This document shows positions 9,428 through 17,814 of a stretch of DNA of 64,000 nucleotides, in pieces. The notes below the pieces were generated by a model. The model was not told the DNA's origin. It was given only the letters and a program-made list of their open reading frames with translations, and ran no database searches. Location: assembly GCA_963843465.1 (NCBI GenBank), contig CAWJKP010000005.1, positions 434,001 to 498,000 on the forward strand, written 5' to 3'. The stretch's first letter is position 1. Every line of letters begins with the position of its first letter. The position numbers and the translations under genes are program-made. The stretch comes from CAWJKP01 sp963843465. Lineage in GTDB: Bacteria > Planctomycetota > Planctomycetia > Pirellulales > Thermoguttaceae.

Positions 9428-12154
9428 CTACGCTTCCTTCAGCAGCTTGCGCAACACGGTCTGCAAAATGCCGCCGTTGCGGTAATACTCCAACTCGACG
9501 GGCGTATCGATGCGGACCCTCGCGGTGAAGGAGATCGTGGAACCGCTGGGGCCGCCGGCCACGACGGCCAGGTCGCCGCCGGGCTGGAGGGAGTCGTCAA
9601 GATCGGGCAAGTCGAAGATCTCCTCGCCGGTCAGGCCCAGCGACTTCCAGGTGGTCCCGGCGGGAAGCTCCAGGGGCAGCACGCCCATGCCCACCAGGTT
9701 GCTGCGGTGGATTCGCTCGAAGCTCGCGGCGATCACCGCCCGGATGCCCAGCAGGTAGGTTCCCTTGGCGGCCCAGTCGCGGCTGCTGCCGCTGCCGTAC
9801 TCGGCGCCGGCCAGGACCACCAAGGGCACGCCTTCCTCCTGATAACGCACGGCGGCGTCGTAGACCGTCATCAGCGCGCCGTCGGGCAAGTGGCGGGTGA
9901 CGCCGCCTTCGGTCCCCGGGGCCACCTGGTTGCGGATGCGGATATTGGCGAAGGTGCCCCGCGTCATCACGCGGTCGTTGCCGCGCCGCGAGCCGTAACT
10001 GTTGAAGTCCGCCGGCTTGACCCCCAGCGATTGAAGGTACTTGCCCGCGGGACTGGTCGAGGCGATCGGGCCGGCCGGCGAGATGTGGTCCGTGGTCACC
10101 GAGTCGCCCAGCGCCAACAGCACCCGGGCGCCGCGGATCGGACGGATGGGCCCCGGCTCGGCCGCCAGGTCCAGCAGAAACGGCGGCTCCTGGATGTACG
10201 AGCTCTGCGGATTCCACTGGTAGAGCTCGCCTTCCGGGGCGGGCAGCTCGTTCCACTGCGGATTGGCGCCGATCACGCTGGCGTAACGCTGGCGGAACAT
10301 CTCCGGCCGGACGGCGTGTTGGATGGCCTCCTCGACCTCCGCGTCCGTAGGCCAGATCTCGCGGAGGTAGACCGGCTGTCCGTCGGAGCCCACGCCCAAG
10401 GGCTCGTTGGCCAGATCGATGTCCGTGGTGCCGGCCAGGGCGTAGGCCACGACCAGCGGCGGGCTGGCCAGGTAGTTGGCCTTCACCAGCGGATGAATCC
10501 GGCCCTCGAAGTTGCGGTTGCCGCTGAGTACGGCCGCCGCCACCAGGTTGCCCTCGACCACCGCGGCGGCCACCGGCTCCGGCAGCGGGCCGCTGTTGCC
10601 GATGCAGGTCGTGCAGCCGTAACCCACGATCTGGAACCCGAGGGCGTCCAGCGGCTTGTCCAGCCCGGATCGCTCCAGGTAGTCGGTCACGACCCGCGAG
10701 CCGGGCGCCAGGCTGGTCTTCACGTAGGGCTTGACCGTCAGTCCACGCTGAACCGCCTTTTGCGCCAGTAGTCCGGCCCCGAGCATCACGCTGGGGTTGC
10801 TGGTGTTGGTGCAACTGGTGATGGCCGCGATCACCACCGTGCCGTGACCGATCAGCTCGACGTGGCCGTCGGTGACCACGTTGGCCGTCCGCCGGGCTTC
10901 GCTTGGGCTCAGGGCGAAGCCCCGCTCGCTCACCGGGGCCGCCAACGCCTTGCGGAACGCGGCTTTCATGGCCCGCAGAGGCACGCGGTCCTGCGGACGC
11001 TTGGGACCGGCCAGGCTGGGCTCGATCGTGCCCAGGTCGAGTCGCAGCACCTTGGTATAGCAGGGCGTGGGACCTTCGTCGGTGCGGAAAAGCTGCTGCT
11101 GCTTGGCATACCGCTCGACCAACTGCACTTCCGCCTCGGTCCGGCCGGTCTGGTGCAAGTAGTCGAGCGTTCGCTGATCGACGGGGAAGAAGCCCATGGT
11201 GGCCCCGTACTCGGGCGACATGTTGGCGATGGTGGCCCGGTCGGCCACGGTCATCGACGAGACGCCGGGCCCGAAAAATTCGACGAACTTGCCGACCACG
11301 CCCTCCCGGCGGAGGATCTGCGTGACGGTGAGCACCAGGTCCGTGGCCGTCGCCCCGGGCGGCAGCTTGCCGGAGAGCTCGAAGCCGATCACGTCGGGCA
11401 TGAGCATATAGAGCGGCTGGCCGAGCATCACCGCCTCGGCCTCGATCCCGCCCACGCCCCAGCCGAGCACGCCCAGCCCGTTGATCATCGTGGTGTGGCT
11501 GTCGGTGCCTACCAAGGTGTCGGGCAGGGCCAGCGGCCCGTCCCGCTCCTGGCGGAGGAAGACCCCCTTGGCCAGAAACTCCAGGTTCACCTGGTGAACG
11601 ATCCCCACCGACGGCGGAACAACGCGGAAGTTGTCCAGGGCCTTCTGGCCCCACTTGAGGAACTCGTACCGCTCGCGGTTCCGCAGAAACTCCAGCCCGA
11701 CGTTGTTCGTCAGGGCATCCGGCGAGCCGAAATGATCGACCTGCACCGAGTGGTCGATCACCAGGTCCACGGGAATCAGCGGGTTGATCTTCGCCGGCTT
11801 GCCGCCCAGCCGGGCGATGGCGCTGCGCATCGCGGCTAGGTCGACCACGCACGGCACGCCGGTGAAGTCCTGGAGCAACACCCGGGCCGGTTTGAAGGGG
11901 ATCTCCAGCCGGGCCACGGCGTCGGCCTTCCATTGGGCCAGCTTATGGACGTCGGCCTCGGTGACCTCATACCCGTCGCAGTTCCGCAACACCGACTCCA
12001 GCAACAGCCGGATCGAGAAGGGCAGGGCCGAGATCCGCGTCAGCCCGGCATCTTCGAGCCTCGTCAGACGGTACAGCCACGCCTCGCCGGAGCCGGTATC
12101 GAACGAGTCACGGGCATGGAACGGGTCGAAGGTTTGCTTGGCATCAGTCATCAT
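9428..12154 (-). CDS. acnA: Aconitate hydratase A
   Basis: Aconitase interconverts citrate and isocitrate in the TCA cycle. The 908-residue protein is of the AcnA/IRP1 type. It has TDSHTTMINGLGVLGWGVGG and the three [4Fe-4S] cysteines in SSCTNTSNPS-like ITSCTNTS (near 446) and YGCTTCIGNSG (near 513). The C-terminal swivel domain has SRRGNDRVMTRGTFANIRI and AGAEYGSGSSRDWAAKG. Start: two adjacent ATG codons at 12154 and 12151, preceded by AGGAAG. It is transcribed toward the DUF1559 gene and divergently from the DUF1080 gene, and appears monocistronic. No in-frame defect is visible across 2.7 kb. Confidence 0.96.
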   Translation of the reverse strand: MMTDAKQTFDPFHARDSFDTGSGEAWLYRLTRLEDAGLTRISALPFSIRLLLESVLRNCDGYEVTEADVHKLAQWKADAVARLEIPFKPARVLLQDFTGVPCVVDLAAMRSAIARLGGKPAKINPLIPVDLVIDHSVQVDHFGSPDALTNNVGLEFLRNRERYEFLKWGQKALDNFRVVPPSVGIVHQVNLEFLAKGVFLRQERDGPLALPDTLVGTDSHTTMINGLGVLGWGVGGIEAEAVMLGQPLYMLMPDVIGFELSGKLPPGATATDLVLTVTQILRREGVVGKFVEFFGPGVSSMTVADRATIANMSPEYGATMGFFPVDQRTLDYLHQTGRTEAEVQLVERYAKQQQLFRTDEGPTPCYTKVLRLDLGTIEPSLAGPKRPQDRVPLRAMKAAFRKALAAPVSERGFALSPSEARRTANVVTDGHVELIGHGTVVIAAITSCTNTSNPSVMLGAGLLAQKAVQRGLTVKPYVKTSLAPGSRVVTDYLERSGLDKPLDALGFQIVGYGCTTCIGNSGPLPEPVAAAVVEGNLVAAAVLSGNRNFEGRIHPLVKANYLASPPLVVAYALAGTTDIDLANEPLGVGSDGQPVYLREIWPTDAEVEEAIQHAVRPEMFRQRYASVIGANPQWNELPAPEGELYQWNPQSSYIQEPPFLLDLAAEPGPIRPIRGARVLLALGDSVTTDHISPAGPIASTSPAGKYLQSLGVKPADFNSYGSRRGNDRVMTRGTFANIRIRNQVAPGTEGGVTRHLPDGALMTVYDAAVRYQEEGVPLVVLAGAEYGSGSSRDWAAKGTYLLGIRAVIAASFERIHRSNLVGMGVLPLELPAGTTWKSLGLTGEEIFDLPDLDDSLQPGGDLAVVAGGPSGSTISFTARVRIDTPVELEYYRNGGILQTVLRKLLKEA

Positions 12155-12398
12155 GCTTCCTACGGAGCCGGACGAGGGCAGCCATCCGAGCCGGGCCGTG
12201 TCGGCCCGGTTGTGGTTGCAAGATCAACTCCAGGTCTCCTCTGAATCGTATCCGATCCGACGGTCTTCGGACTAGGGCCTTGGCGACTGAACAGGTTATA
12301 GTAACATACCCCGTTTGAGTTTAATGCCAGTAGGTTCTGCTTGCCGGCAGGACTTCGGATGTCCCGCTCGACGAATGGTAACCGTTCACGGTTTGTCA

Positions 12399-12475
12399 AG
12401 TAGCAGGCACACTCCGTGTGCCGTCCGCCCCTTGTGGCGGAAACAGCGGACGGCACACGGAGTGTGCCTGCTACT
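12399..12475. repeat. Palindromic repeat, GTAGCAGGCAC family, second copy
   Basis: Same element as at 4294-4373, with arms AGTAGCAGGCACACTCCGTG and complement but a different loop. It is preceded at 12378-12392 by GGTAACCGTTCACGG, the same boundary motif seen at 4273. It lies in the divergent region between acnA and the DUF1080 gene. Confidence 0.7.
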
Positions 12476-12539
12476 TAGAGCTGCCCACTTGCCAACCACC
12501 GCGCGAGCCACTATACCAGAGGGACATGGGAGCCGTTCC

Positions 12540-12624
12540 CAGTAGGTCCCTTCTGCCGGAAGGGACTTGAGTGACGAGCAGACGTTGTCGTTTCGCCAGT
12601 CCCGCTCGGCAAGCGGGACCTACC
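12540..12624. repeat. Pair of inverted GGTCCC/GGGACC hairpins
   Basis: AGTAGGTCCCTTCTGCCGGA with AGGGACTT (12541-12569) and AGTCCCGCTCGGCAAGCGGG with ACCTACC (12598-12625) are each hairpins and together form an inverted pair. The second ends just before the ribosome-binding site of the DUF1080 gene. Confidence 0.5.
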
Positions 12625-12643
12625 TCCCTTGGAGTCCTGCACC

Positions 12644-13273
12644 ATGCGTACCATCCTCTCACTTTCCTGCCTGGCTGCTGCCTTAGCTTTGACCTCCCTC
12701 GCCCGAGCGGCGGATGAAGCAGGCTTCAAGCCGTTGTTCGACGGCAAGACACTTAACGGCTGGGTTGGTGACCCCCGCTTCTGGAGCGTCGAGGACGGGG
12801 CCATCGCCGGCTGGACCACCGAAAAGAACCCGGCCCCCCACAACACCTTCCTGGCGACCACCAAGAGTTACAAGAACTTCATCCTCAAGGCGGAGTTCAA
12901 GCTTCGCAACCACAACTCGGGCATCCAGGTCCGCAGCAAGCTGTTGCCCGAGTACGTGGTCCACGGCTACCAGCCCGACATCGCCGATGACCATTACACC
13001 GGCAACCTTTACGAAGAGGGCGGGCGGGGGACGCTCGTCCAGGCCAACGTGGAGGAAGTCAAGAAGATTTTCAAGCCCGGCCGGTGGGTCGAGTACACCA
13101 TCACCTGCGACGGTCCAAACCTCACGCTGGCCCTGAACGGCCACGTCACGGTCCGCTACACGGAGAAGGACCCCAAGCGAGGCGCCACCGAAGGGATCAT
13201 TGCTTTGCAGCTCCACGCCGGCCCGCCAATGAAGGTCTGGTTCCGCAACATCCGCATCAAGGAACTGCCGTAG
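12644..13273 (+). CDS. Secreted DUF1080 (3-keto-disaccharide hydrolase-like) protein
   Basis: The 209-residue protein begins with a Sec signal peptide (RTILSLSCLAAALALTSLA, cleavage after ARA near residue 22). A DUF1080 beta-sandwich follows, with FKPLFDGKTLNGWVGDPRFW, NFILKAEFKL...NSGIQVRS and a final WFRNIRIKEL strand. The fold resembles laminarinase/LamG domains. Some relatives are 3-keto-glycoside hydrolases, and planctomycetes carry dozens of copies. ATG 12644 with GGAG 10 bases upstream is preferred to the upstream TTG. It is monocistronic, downstream of two palindromic repeats. The exact substrate is unknown. Confidence 0.88.
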   Translation: MRTILSLSCLAAALALTSLARAADEAGFKPLFDGKTLNGWVGDPRFWSVEDGAIAGWTTEKNPAPHNTFLATTKSYKNFILKAEFKLRNHNSGIQVRSKLLPEYVVHGYQPDIADDHYTGNLYEEGGRGTLVQANVEEVKKIFKPGRWVEYTITCDGPNLTLALNGHVTVRYTEKDPKRGATEGIIALQLHAGPPMKVWFRNIRIKELP

Positions 13274-13348
13274 AAGGCAGGGTGCGTCGAGCGTAGGAAG
13301 CCCCAACACCCGGCGTTTCACCGGCTTCGGCAAGTGGCATGGCGCCCC

Positions 13349-13561
13349 TTAGGCGTTTTGGGGAGTTTCGATGGTTGCAATGTGCAACAGCGAGCAAATC
13401 CAAGATCGGTCGTTTTCGGGGTCGCCGACGATGACCTTCGTTTTCAACAGCATGGCCATTTCGGGATGGCGGACCTGGAGCGACTCCCCGTTGGTCAAGT
13501 GAATCGTGAACGGCTCGAAAGGCCGGTGCTGCAAGAGCTCTTGGATTGTTTCGCGGTTCAT
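13349..13561 (-). CDS. Small conserved 'PFEPF' protein
   Basis: A 70-residue protein with LLQHRPFEPFTIHLTNGESL then VRHPEMAMLLKTKVIVGDP and a final SLLHIATIETP. Two relatives with the same plan (x-RPFxPF, an HPE motif and a closing LLHI or LMHI) lie at 38854-39108 and 39205-39427. It looks like a small beta-rich domain, with no catalytic motif or signal peptide. The family is frequent in planctomycetes and its function is unknown to me. The ribosome-binding site is weak (GAAAG). Confidence 0.6.
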   Translation of the reverse strand: MNRETIQELLQHRPFEPFTIHLTNGESLQVRHPEMAMLLKTKVIVGDPENDRSWICSLLHIATIETPQNA

Positions 13562-13648
13562 GAATTCGTCTTTCAGAAAGGGAAGATCGCAGGGCGGAGC
13601 ACAAAAGCAATTATACCAACATGCACCTGTCCCCTTGGCAGTGCTCTT

Positions 13649-13703
13649 GTGGTGCAGGCGTCTCGCCTGCTCCGAAAAAGGCAGGCGGGACGCCTGCACC
13701 ACA
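13649..13703. repeat. GTGGTGCAGGCG palindromic repeat, copy 1
   Basis: Arms TGTGGTGCAGGCGTCTCGCC and GGCGGGACGCCTGCACCACA pair around a short loop. Further copies lie at 17529-17585 and 39497-39553. Confidence 0.75.
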
Positions 13704-13722
13704 ACCGACAAAGGCCCAAGAC

Positions 13723-14739
13723 CTAAGGCCCAAGACCGCGCTCCCGGAGCACCTCGATTACGCTGGCGGCGATCTGGTTGACGCGGTCCTGCTGGACCTG
13801 GCCGGTCCGCGGCGGACAGCCTTCGGAGGGCGCTTCGACGAAGCCGAAGTCGGCCAGGATGCACTGCAGCACCCGCGATAGGGCGGCCCGGTCGATCCGC
13901 TGGGCGTCGCTCAGCGGCTGCCGGCTCTGGCCCATGTTGAAGCCGCGAAGCTCGACGGCCGCGCGGAAACCCTCGGGAAAGTCGGCGGAAAGGACCATGG
14001 TGTCGAACAACTCCAGCAGGCGGTACTGGAGCGTCATCGCTTCGTCGATCTGCCTGGCCAGGGTCAGGCGGTAGAGCTTGTGGGTCAGCTCGGGCACGAC
14101 GCCGCTGGTGGCATGGGTCCCGCCGTCGCAGCCGACCAGCAACATCGGCACCAGCGTCGCCTCCCAGCCGGTCAGGAAGGAGAAGTCCGGCCGCATCGGC
14201 CGCACGGCGGCGATCAAGCGCATCATGAAGGCCAGGTCGCCCGAGGAGTCCTTGATGCCCACAATCCGTTCCAGCTCGGCCAGCCGGCGGACGGTCGGCA
14301 CGTCGATCGGGCTGGCGAACATGGGGATATTGTAGAGCGTGACGTCGATCGGACTGTGGCGGGCGATGGTCTGGAAGTAGGCGTAGACCGACTCCGGGCT
14401 GAGCTTGTAGTAGAAGGGCGAGACGATGGCCACCGCCCGGGCGCCGAAGCCGGCATAGGTCTCGCAGGCGCGGAGCGTCTCGTTGACGTTGGCCTCGGCG
14501 GCGCCGGCCAACACGGGAACCCGGCCGGCCGCCTGCTGGCAGACGATCTCGATGATCCGCCGCCGTTCCTCGGGCGTGAAGCGGATGAACTCGCCGGTGG
14601 AGCCGTTGGGATAAAGCCCGTCGACCCCCTTTTCGATCAGCCAATCGACGTAGCGGCGAAGCTCCGGCTCGTTGATCCGGCTGCGGTCGTCCAAGGGCAC
14701 GATGTGGGGGGTGAAAATACCGCGGATCTTTTCGGCCAT
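13723..14739 (-). CDS. Dihydrodipicolinate synthase (DapA)/N-acetylneuraminate lyase family protein
   Basis: A 338-residue class I aldolase. It has the pyruvate-binding GSTGEF loop (near 47), the catalytic tyrosine in VTLYNIP (near 134) and the Schiff-base lysine in VGIKDSSGDL (near 160). The family includes DapA, sialic-acid lyase and several sugar-acid aldolases, so the substrate is not fixed by sequence. The C-terminal extension (SEGCPPRTGQVQQDRVNQIA) is longer than in E. coli DapA (292 residues), which argues against housekeeping DapA. It lies 15 bp downstream of a PfpI gene on the same strand, and an AGGGGG ribosome-binding site precedes its ATG. The two probably form an operon. Confidence 0.85.
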   Translation of the reverse strand: MAEKIRGIFTPHIVPLDDRSRINEPELRRYVDWLIEKGVDGLYPNGSTGEFIRFTPEERRRIIEIVCQQAAGRVPVLAGAAEANVNETLRACETYAGFGARAVAIVSPFYYKLSPESVYAYFQTIARHSPIDVTLYNIPMFASPIDVPTVRRLAELERIVGIKDSSGDLAFMMRLIAAVRPMRPDFSFLTGWEATLVPMLLVGCDGGTHATSGVVPELTHKLYRLTLARQIDEAMTLQYRLLELFDTMVLSADFPEGFRAAVELRGFNMGQSRQPLSDAQRIDRAALSRVLQCILADFGFVEAPSEGCPPRTGQVQQDRVNQIAASVIEVLRERGLGP

Positions 14740-14754
14740 CCCCCTATCATAGCC

Positions 14755-15312
14755 CTACTGCTGGGAGGTCGCAAGGCACTGGCAGAACAGTCGTAGCATG
14801 GCCTGGTTGAAAGCAGGCAGGTCGTCAGGCTGCCGGCTGGTCACCCAGTTGCCGTCTTCCACGACCTCCTCATCCACCCAGTTGCCTCCGGCGTTGCGGA
14901 TGTCGTCTTGGATGGTGTGGAAGCTGGTCAACGTCCGCCCACGGACCAGTCCGGCGGAGATCAGCTCCCAAGGGGCATGGCAGATGGCGGCAATCGGTTT
15001 GTCGGCGTCTTGCACGGCTCGCAGGAACGATTTCACTTCGGGCACGGCCCTCATCTTGTCGGCGTTCAGGGTCCCGCCGGGGAGTTGGACTGCGTCGAAG
15101 TCTTCGGCCCGGGCACGCTTGATGGAGCGATCGACCTTGACCTTCCCCGTCTTGGTGCCGTGATGGAATCCTTGGATTTCGCCCGCCTTGAGCGAGATGA
15201 TGGTCACCTCCGCGCCCGCATCCTTAAGCGCCTTGACGGGTTCCGTAAGCTCGGATTCCTCAAAGCCGTCAGTCGCCAGCACGGCCACACGAAAGTCGGA
15301 TAACTCTTTCAT
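14755..15312 (-). CDS. PfpI/DJ-1 family protein (type 1 glutamine amidotransferase-like)
   Basis: A 185-residue cytoplasmic protein of the DJ-1/PfpI superfamily. Conserved features are the acidic GFEESELTEP loop (Glu near residue 18), VQLPGGTLNADKMR and the nucleophile elbow AICHAPW with catalytic Cys near 108 and adjacent His. Family members act as intracellular peptidases, glyoxalase III or protein deglycases, and sequence cannot separate these. A strong GGAGGAT site lies before ATG 15312. It is the first gene of a probable operon with the DapA-like lyase. Confidence 0.88.
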   Translation of the reverse strand: MKELSDFRVAVLATDGFEESELTEPVKALKDAGAEVTIISLKAGEIQGFHHGTKTGKVKVDRSIKRARAEDFDAVQLPGGTLNADKMRAVPEVKSFLRAVQDADKPIAAICHAPWELISAGLVRGRTLTSFHTIQDDIRNAGGNWVDEEVVEDGNWVTSRQPDDLPAFNQAMLRLFCQCLATSQQ

Positions 15313-15585
15313 AACGATCCTCCGTTAGGATGGTTGCACGGTTTCTCGAACGCATCCCGCCAAAAAGCAGGATCGTTCGCTGAAGTCATGCAACCCGATC
15401 ATGCAAAACCGATGCCCAAACTCGGTGGCGACAAAGGCGGTGCCCTCTCCCTCCAAAAGATGGAAGTGGCGAGGGGTAACCGTTCACGGGTCGGGCGGGG
15501 ACTGGTCCATTTTTCGGCCAAGAAGTGCATTTGGCCGCGGGACGTAAGGCCGAAAACATGGACCTGTCCCCTTGGCACTGCCGAA

Positions 15586-15665
15586 GGGGACAGTCCCATT
15601 TTCGCGGCGATCAGGCTGGCTTGTCGCCGCAGCGCCCCTTGCGCCGCGAAAATCGGGACAGTCCC
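15586..15665. repeat. Inverted repeat with GGGGACAGTCCC ends
   Basis: Arms GGGGACAGTCCCATTTTCGC (15586-15605, continuing GGCG) and GCGAAAATCGGGACAGTCCC (15646-15665) are complementary with few mismatches. An AACGGTTACGG motif follows at 15670. It resembles a miniature transposable element, but no transposase is present. Confidence 0.6.
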
Positions 15666-15717
15666 CGTCAACGGTTACGGTGAGGGAAGCCGAATTGCCG
15701 ACGAGATTCCGGCGGAC

Positions 15718-15777
15718 GTAGCATGGGCATTCTTGCCCGTGTGATGAAGAAAACACGGGCAAGAATGCCCATGCTAC
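15718..15777. repeat. GTAGCATGGGCATTCTTGCCCG palindrome
   Basis: Perfect arms GTAGCATGGGCATTCTTGCC (15718-15737) and GGCAAGAATGCCCATGCTAC (15758-15777), extended inward by CGTG/CACG around a 12-base loop. Confidence 0.8.
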
Positions 15778-15911
15778 GAAGAACCGGTGAGAAATGCCGG
15801 CTAACAGAGCCGGCGTGGCCGCCGGGGTTGAGAGGGCCGGCATGGCATGCATGAAACACCGCGAGCGTCGAGGTTGAACCATCGACGCTCGCGGCAAATG
15901 TTCAGCGGCCT

Positions 15912-15998
15912 CTGTAGGGAACGCCCTCGGTGGCGTTCCGGGAGCGGGATCAATGTCTGTCTTGCTTCCCGGAACGGCACGGAGGCCGTTCCCTACAG
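15912..15998. repeat. CTGTAGGGAACGCC palindrome
   Basis: Left arm CTGTAGGGAACGCCCTCGGT and right arm ACGGAGGCCGTTCCCTACAG form a long imperfect stem. It lies immediately downstream of the Gfo/Idh gene (which ends at 16014) and may end its transcript. Confidence 0.65.
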
Positions 15999-16013
15999 AA
16001 ATCCGGCCGATTC

Positions 16014-17359
16014 TCAGACGCCGTAGCCGGAGCGATAGGGAGGCTTGACGATCGCTTCCAACTCCGGGAGGTTCTTCGGCTTCAGGTTGACGGGGTCCCA
16101 CTCGACCTTGTCGCCATGACCGCCGGCGGCGGCCGCCACGGCGAGGTTGCCCAGGAGGATGGTCTCGGTCAACGGGCCGGCGTAATCGGGGAAGTTGGAG
16201 ACCGACTGCGGGCCGCCCTTGATGGCGTCGACCCATTCCTGGAAGTGGCCGCCCTGGGGCGAGGGGCGGAAATCGACCTTCATCTCGTGGTCGATCCCCT
16301 TGGTCACCTTGTACTGCGAGCCGTAGTCGTCCGGAGAGAAGAGCTTGCCCTTCTCGCCGACCACCAACGCGCCGCTGCCGGGGATCTCCTTCCTGCCGTT
16401 CCTGGATTCCAGCAGCTCCTCGATCAGGTCCAGCGAGACCTTCTTGCCGCCGTCGTACCAGAAGAACTTCACCGCCGGACGCTGCTCGTTGGCGGGGAAC
16501 TCGAAGGAGATCTTCGACCAACTGGGGTAGGTGTCCTTGTTGTGGCCGGAGGTCTCTGCCTGGACGGACGTTGGATTGCGGAGATCCAGGCCCATGAAGG
16601 GCATGTTCACCGTATGGCAGGCCATGTCGCCCAGCGCGCCGGTGCCGAAATCCCAGTAGCCGCGCCAACTGAAGGGATGGTAGCCGTCGGCGTAGGGCCG
16701 ATAGGGGGCCGGCCCGAGCCAAAGGTCCCAGTCGAGCGTGGCGGGAGCGGGCTTGCTCTTGGGGCGGGGACCGCCTTGCGGCCAGATGGGCCGGTTGGTC
16801 CAGACGTGGACCTCCGTGACCGTGCCCAGCGCGCCGGCCTTGATCATCGCCGCCGCGCGGCGGAGTCCCGTCTCCGCCGTGCCCTGGTTGCCCATCTGCG
16901 TGGCGACCTTCATTTCCCGGGCGATCTCGCCCATCCGCCGGGCCTCGAAGATGGCGTGCGTGAGCGGCTTCTGGCAGAAGCAGTGCTTGCCCATCTTCAT
17001 GGCCTTGACCGCCGCCTGGGCGTGGATGTGATCGGGCGTGCTCACGGTCACAGCGTCGATCCGCTCGCCCATCTCGTCCAACAGCTTGCGGAAGTCGGTG
17101 AACTTCTTCGCGCCGGGAAAGCGGCGCCGGCGCGGGCCAGCGTCCCCTTGTCCACATCGCAGACGGCCACCACGTCACCCCGGCCGGCGGCGTCGGCCGA
17201 ATCGCTCTGCCCCTTGCCGTTGATGCCGATGCAGGCAAAACGGACCCGCTCGTTGGGCGACTTGCTCTGGGCGACCCTCACGCCCCCCGCGACCCAAAAC
17301 CCGATGCCTGCCACCGCGGTGGTTTGCAGAAAGCGACGACGATTACTCTTTTGCGGCAT
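16014..17359 (-). CDS. Gfo/Idh/MocA family oxidoreductase with Tat signal, frameshifted
   Basis: NAD(P)-dependent sugar or inositol dehydrogenase family. The N terminus (NRRRFLQTTAVAGIGFWVAG) is a twin-arginine signal, as in most exported planctomycete members. The Rossmann part has VRFACIGINGKGQSDSADAA and DVVAVCDVD. The body continues with DAVTVSTPDHIHA, GKHCFCQKPLTH (active-site EKP-like lysine) and YWDFGTGALGDMACHTVNMP. The N-terminal frame runs off at AAFPARRSS; inserting one G in the CCCGG run near 17113 restores FPGAKKFTDFRKLLDEMGER into the second frame. The gene is therefore split by a one-base deletion. AAGGAG precedes ATG 17359. It is monocistronic and the substrate is unknown. Confidence 0.87.
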
Positions 17360-17528
17360 AACAAGGACTCCTTGACTCCATTGTGCGTAACGGACTACCC
17401 GGGAACCGTCTTCCCATTAACGTCACCATAACGTCCCGCCCGGCGGCCCGCAAGTTCCTCCTGGCGGGACCAGACCCTAGAATCGCATCCGTTCACGGCC
17501 AGTGTAGGGTGGGCTTGAGCCCGCCAGC

Positions 17529-17585
17529 TTGTGGTGCAGGCGTCCCGCCTGCATGCTCCCGGCAGGCGCGACGCCTGCACCACAA
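17529..17585. repeat. GTGGTGCAGGCG palindromic repeat, copy 2
   Basis: Arms TTGTGGTGCAGGCGTCCCGC and GCGACGCCTGCACCACAA pair. Preceded at 17488-17498 by TCCGTTCACGG, a partial copy of the recurrent boundary motif. Confidence 0.7.
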
Positions 17586-17667
17586 TTTCATCCGCAGGGT
17601 TTGCCAGGTCGTCGCCGGTCGGCTACGCTGGTAGGCAAAGAGCCCTGTCCCGTTCCGCGGGCGCCGC

Positions 17668-17786
17668 GTACTCCTCACGCTCCGCGTGAGGGCGGCCGTC
17701 ACGCGGAGCGTGACGAGTACGAGGGCGGCCGTCACGCGGAGCGTGACGAGTACGAGGGTGGCCGTCACGCGGAGCGTTACGAGTAC
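17668..17786. repeat. Hairpin followed by three exact-length 33-bp direct repeats
   Basis: A hairpin unit (CCTCACGCTCCGCGTGAGG, 17672-17690) runs into 33-bp direct repeats at 17688-17720, 17721-17753 and 17754-17786. Each contains GTCACGCGGAGCGTGACGAG and GAGGGCGGCC. The array ends 28 bp before the start of the LRR lipoprotein. A single copy of the same hairpin family is at 40948-41002. Confidence 0.8.
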
Positions 17787-17814
17787 CATGCACGATTGTC
17801 TGGAGAGATCTGCC

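Larger units (their letters stand above)
15313..16013. other. 700-bp gene-free region carrying several palindromic repeats
   Basis: No gene is supported. The region holds GGTAACCGTTCACGG at 15476-15490, the inverted repeats described separately at 15586-15665, 15718-15777 and 15912-15998, and an isolated GCCGGCGTGGCCGCCGGGG arm at 15811-15829 that is shared with repeats inside copA. Confidence 0.6.

Noticed and set aside
9200..11933. Long open frames over and opposite aconitase
   Set aside because: Aconitase has full-length family homology and cysteine ligands in one frame. The others are compositional artefacts.
15586..15665. Insertion sequence with transposase
   Set aside because: Inverted ends are present but only about 80 bp in total and no transposase frame lies between or beside them.
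15484..17238. A 584-codon minus-strand frame spanning intergenic repeats and the Gfo/Idh gene
   Set aside because: It reads through palindromic repeats and an alternative frame of the oxidoreductase and has no domain of its own.
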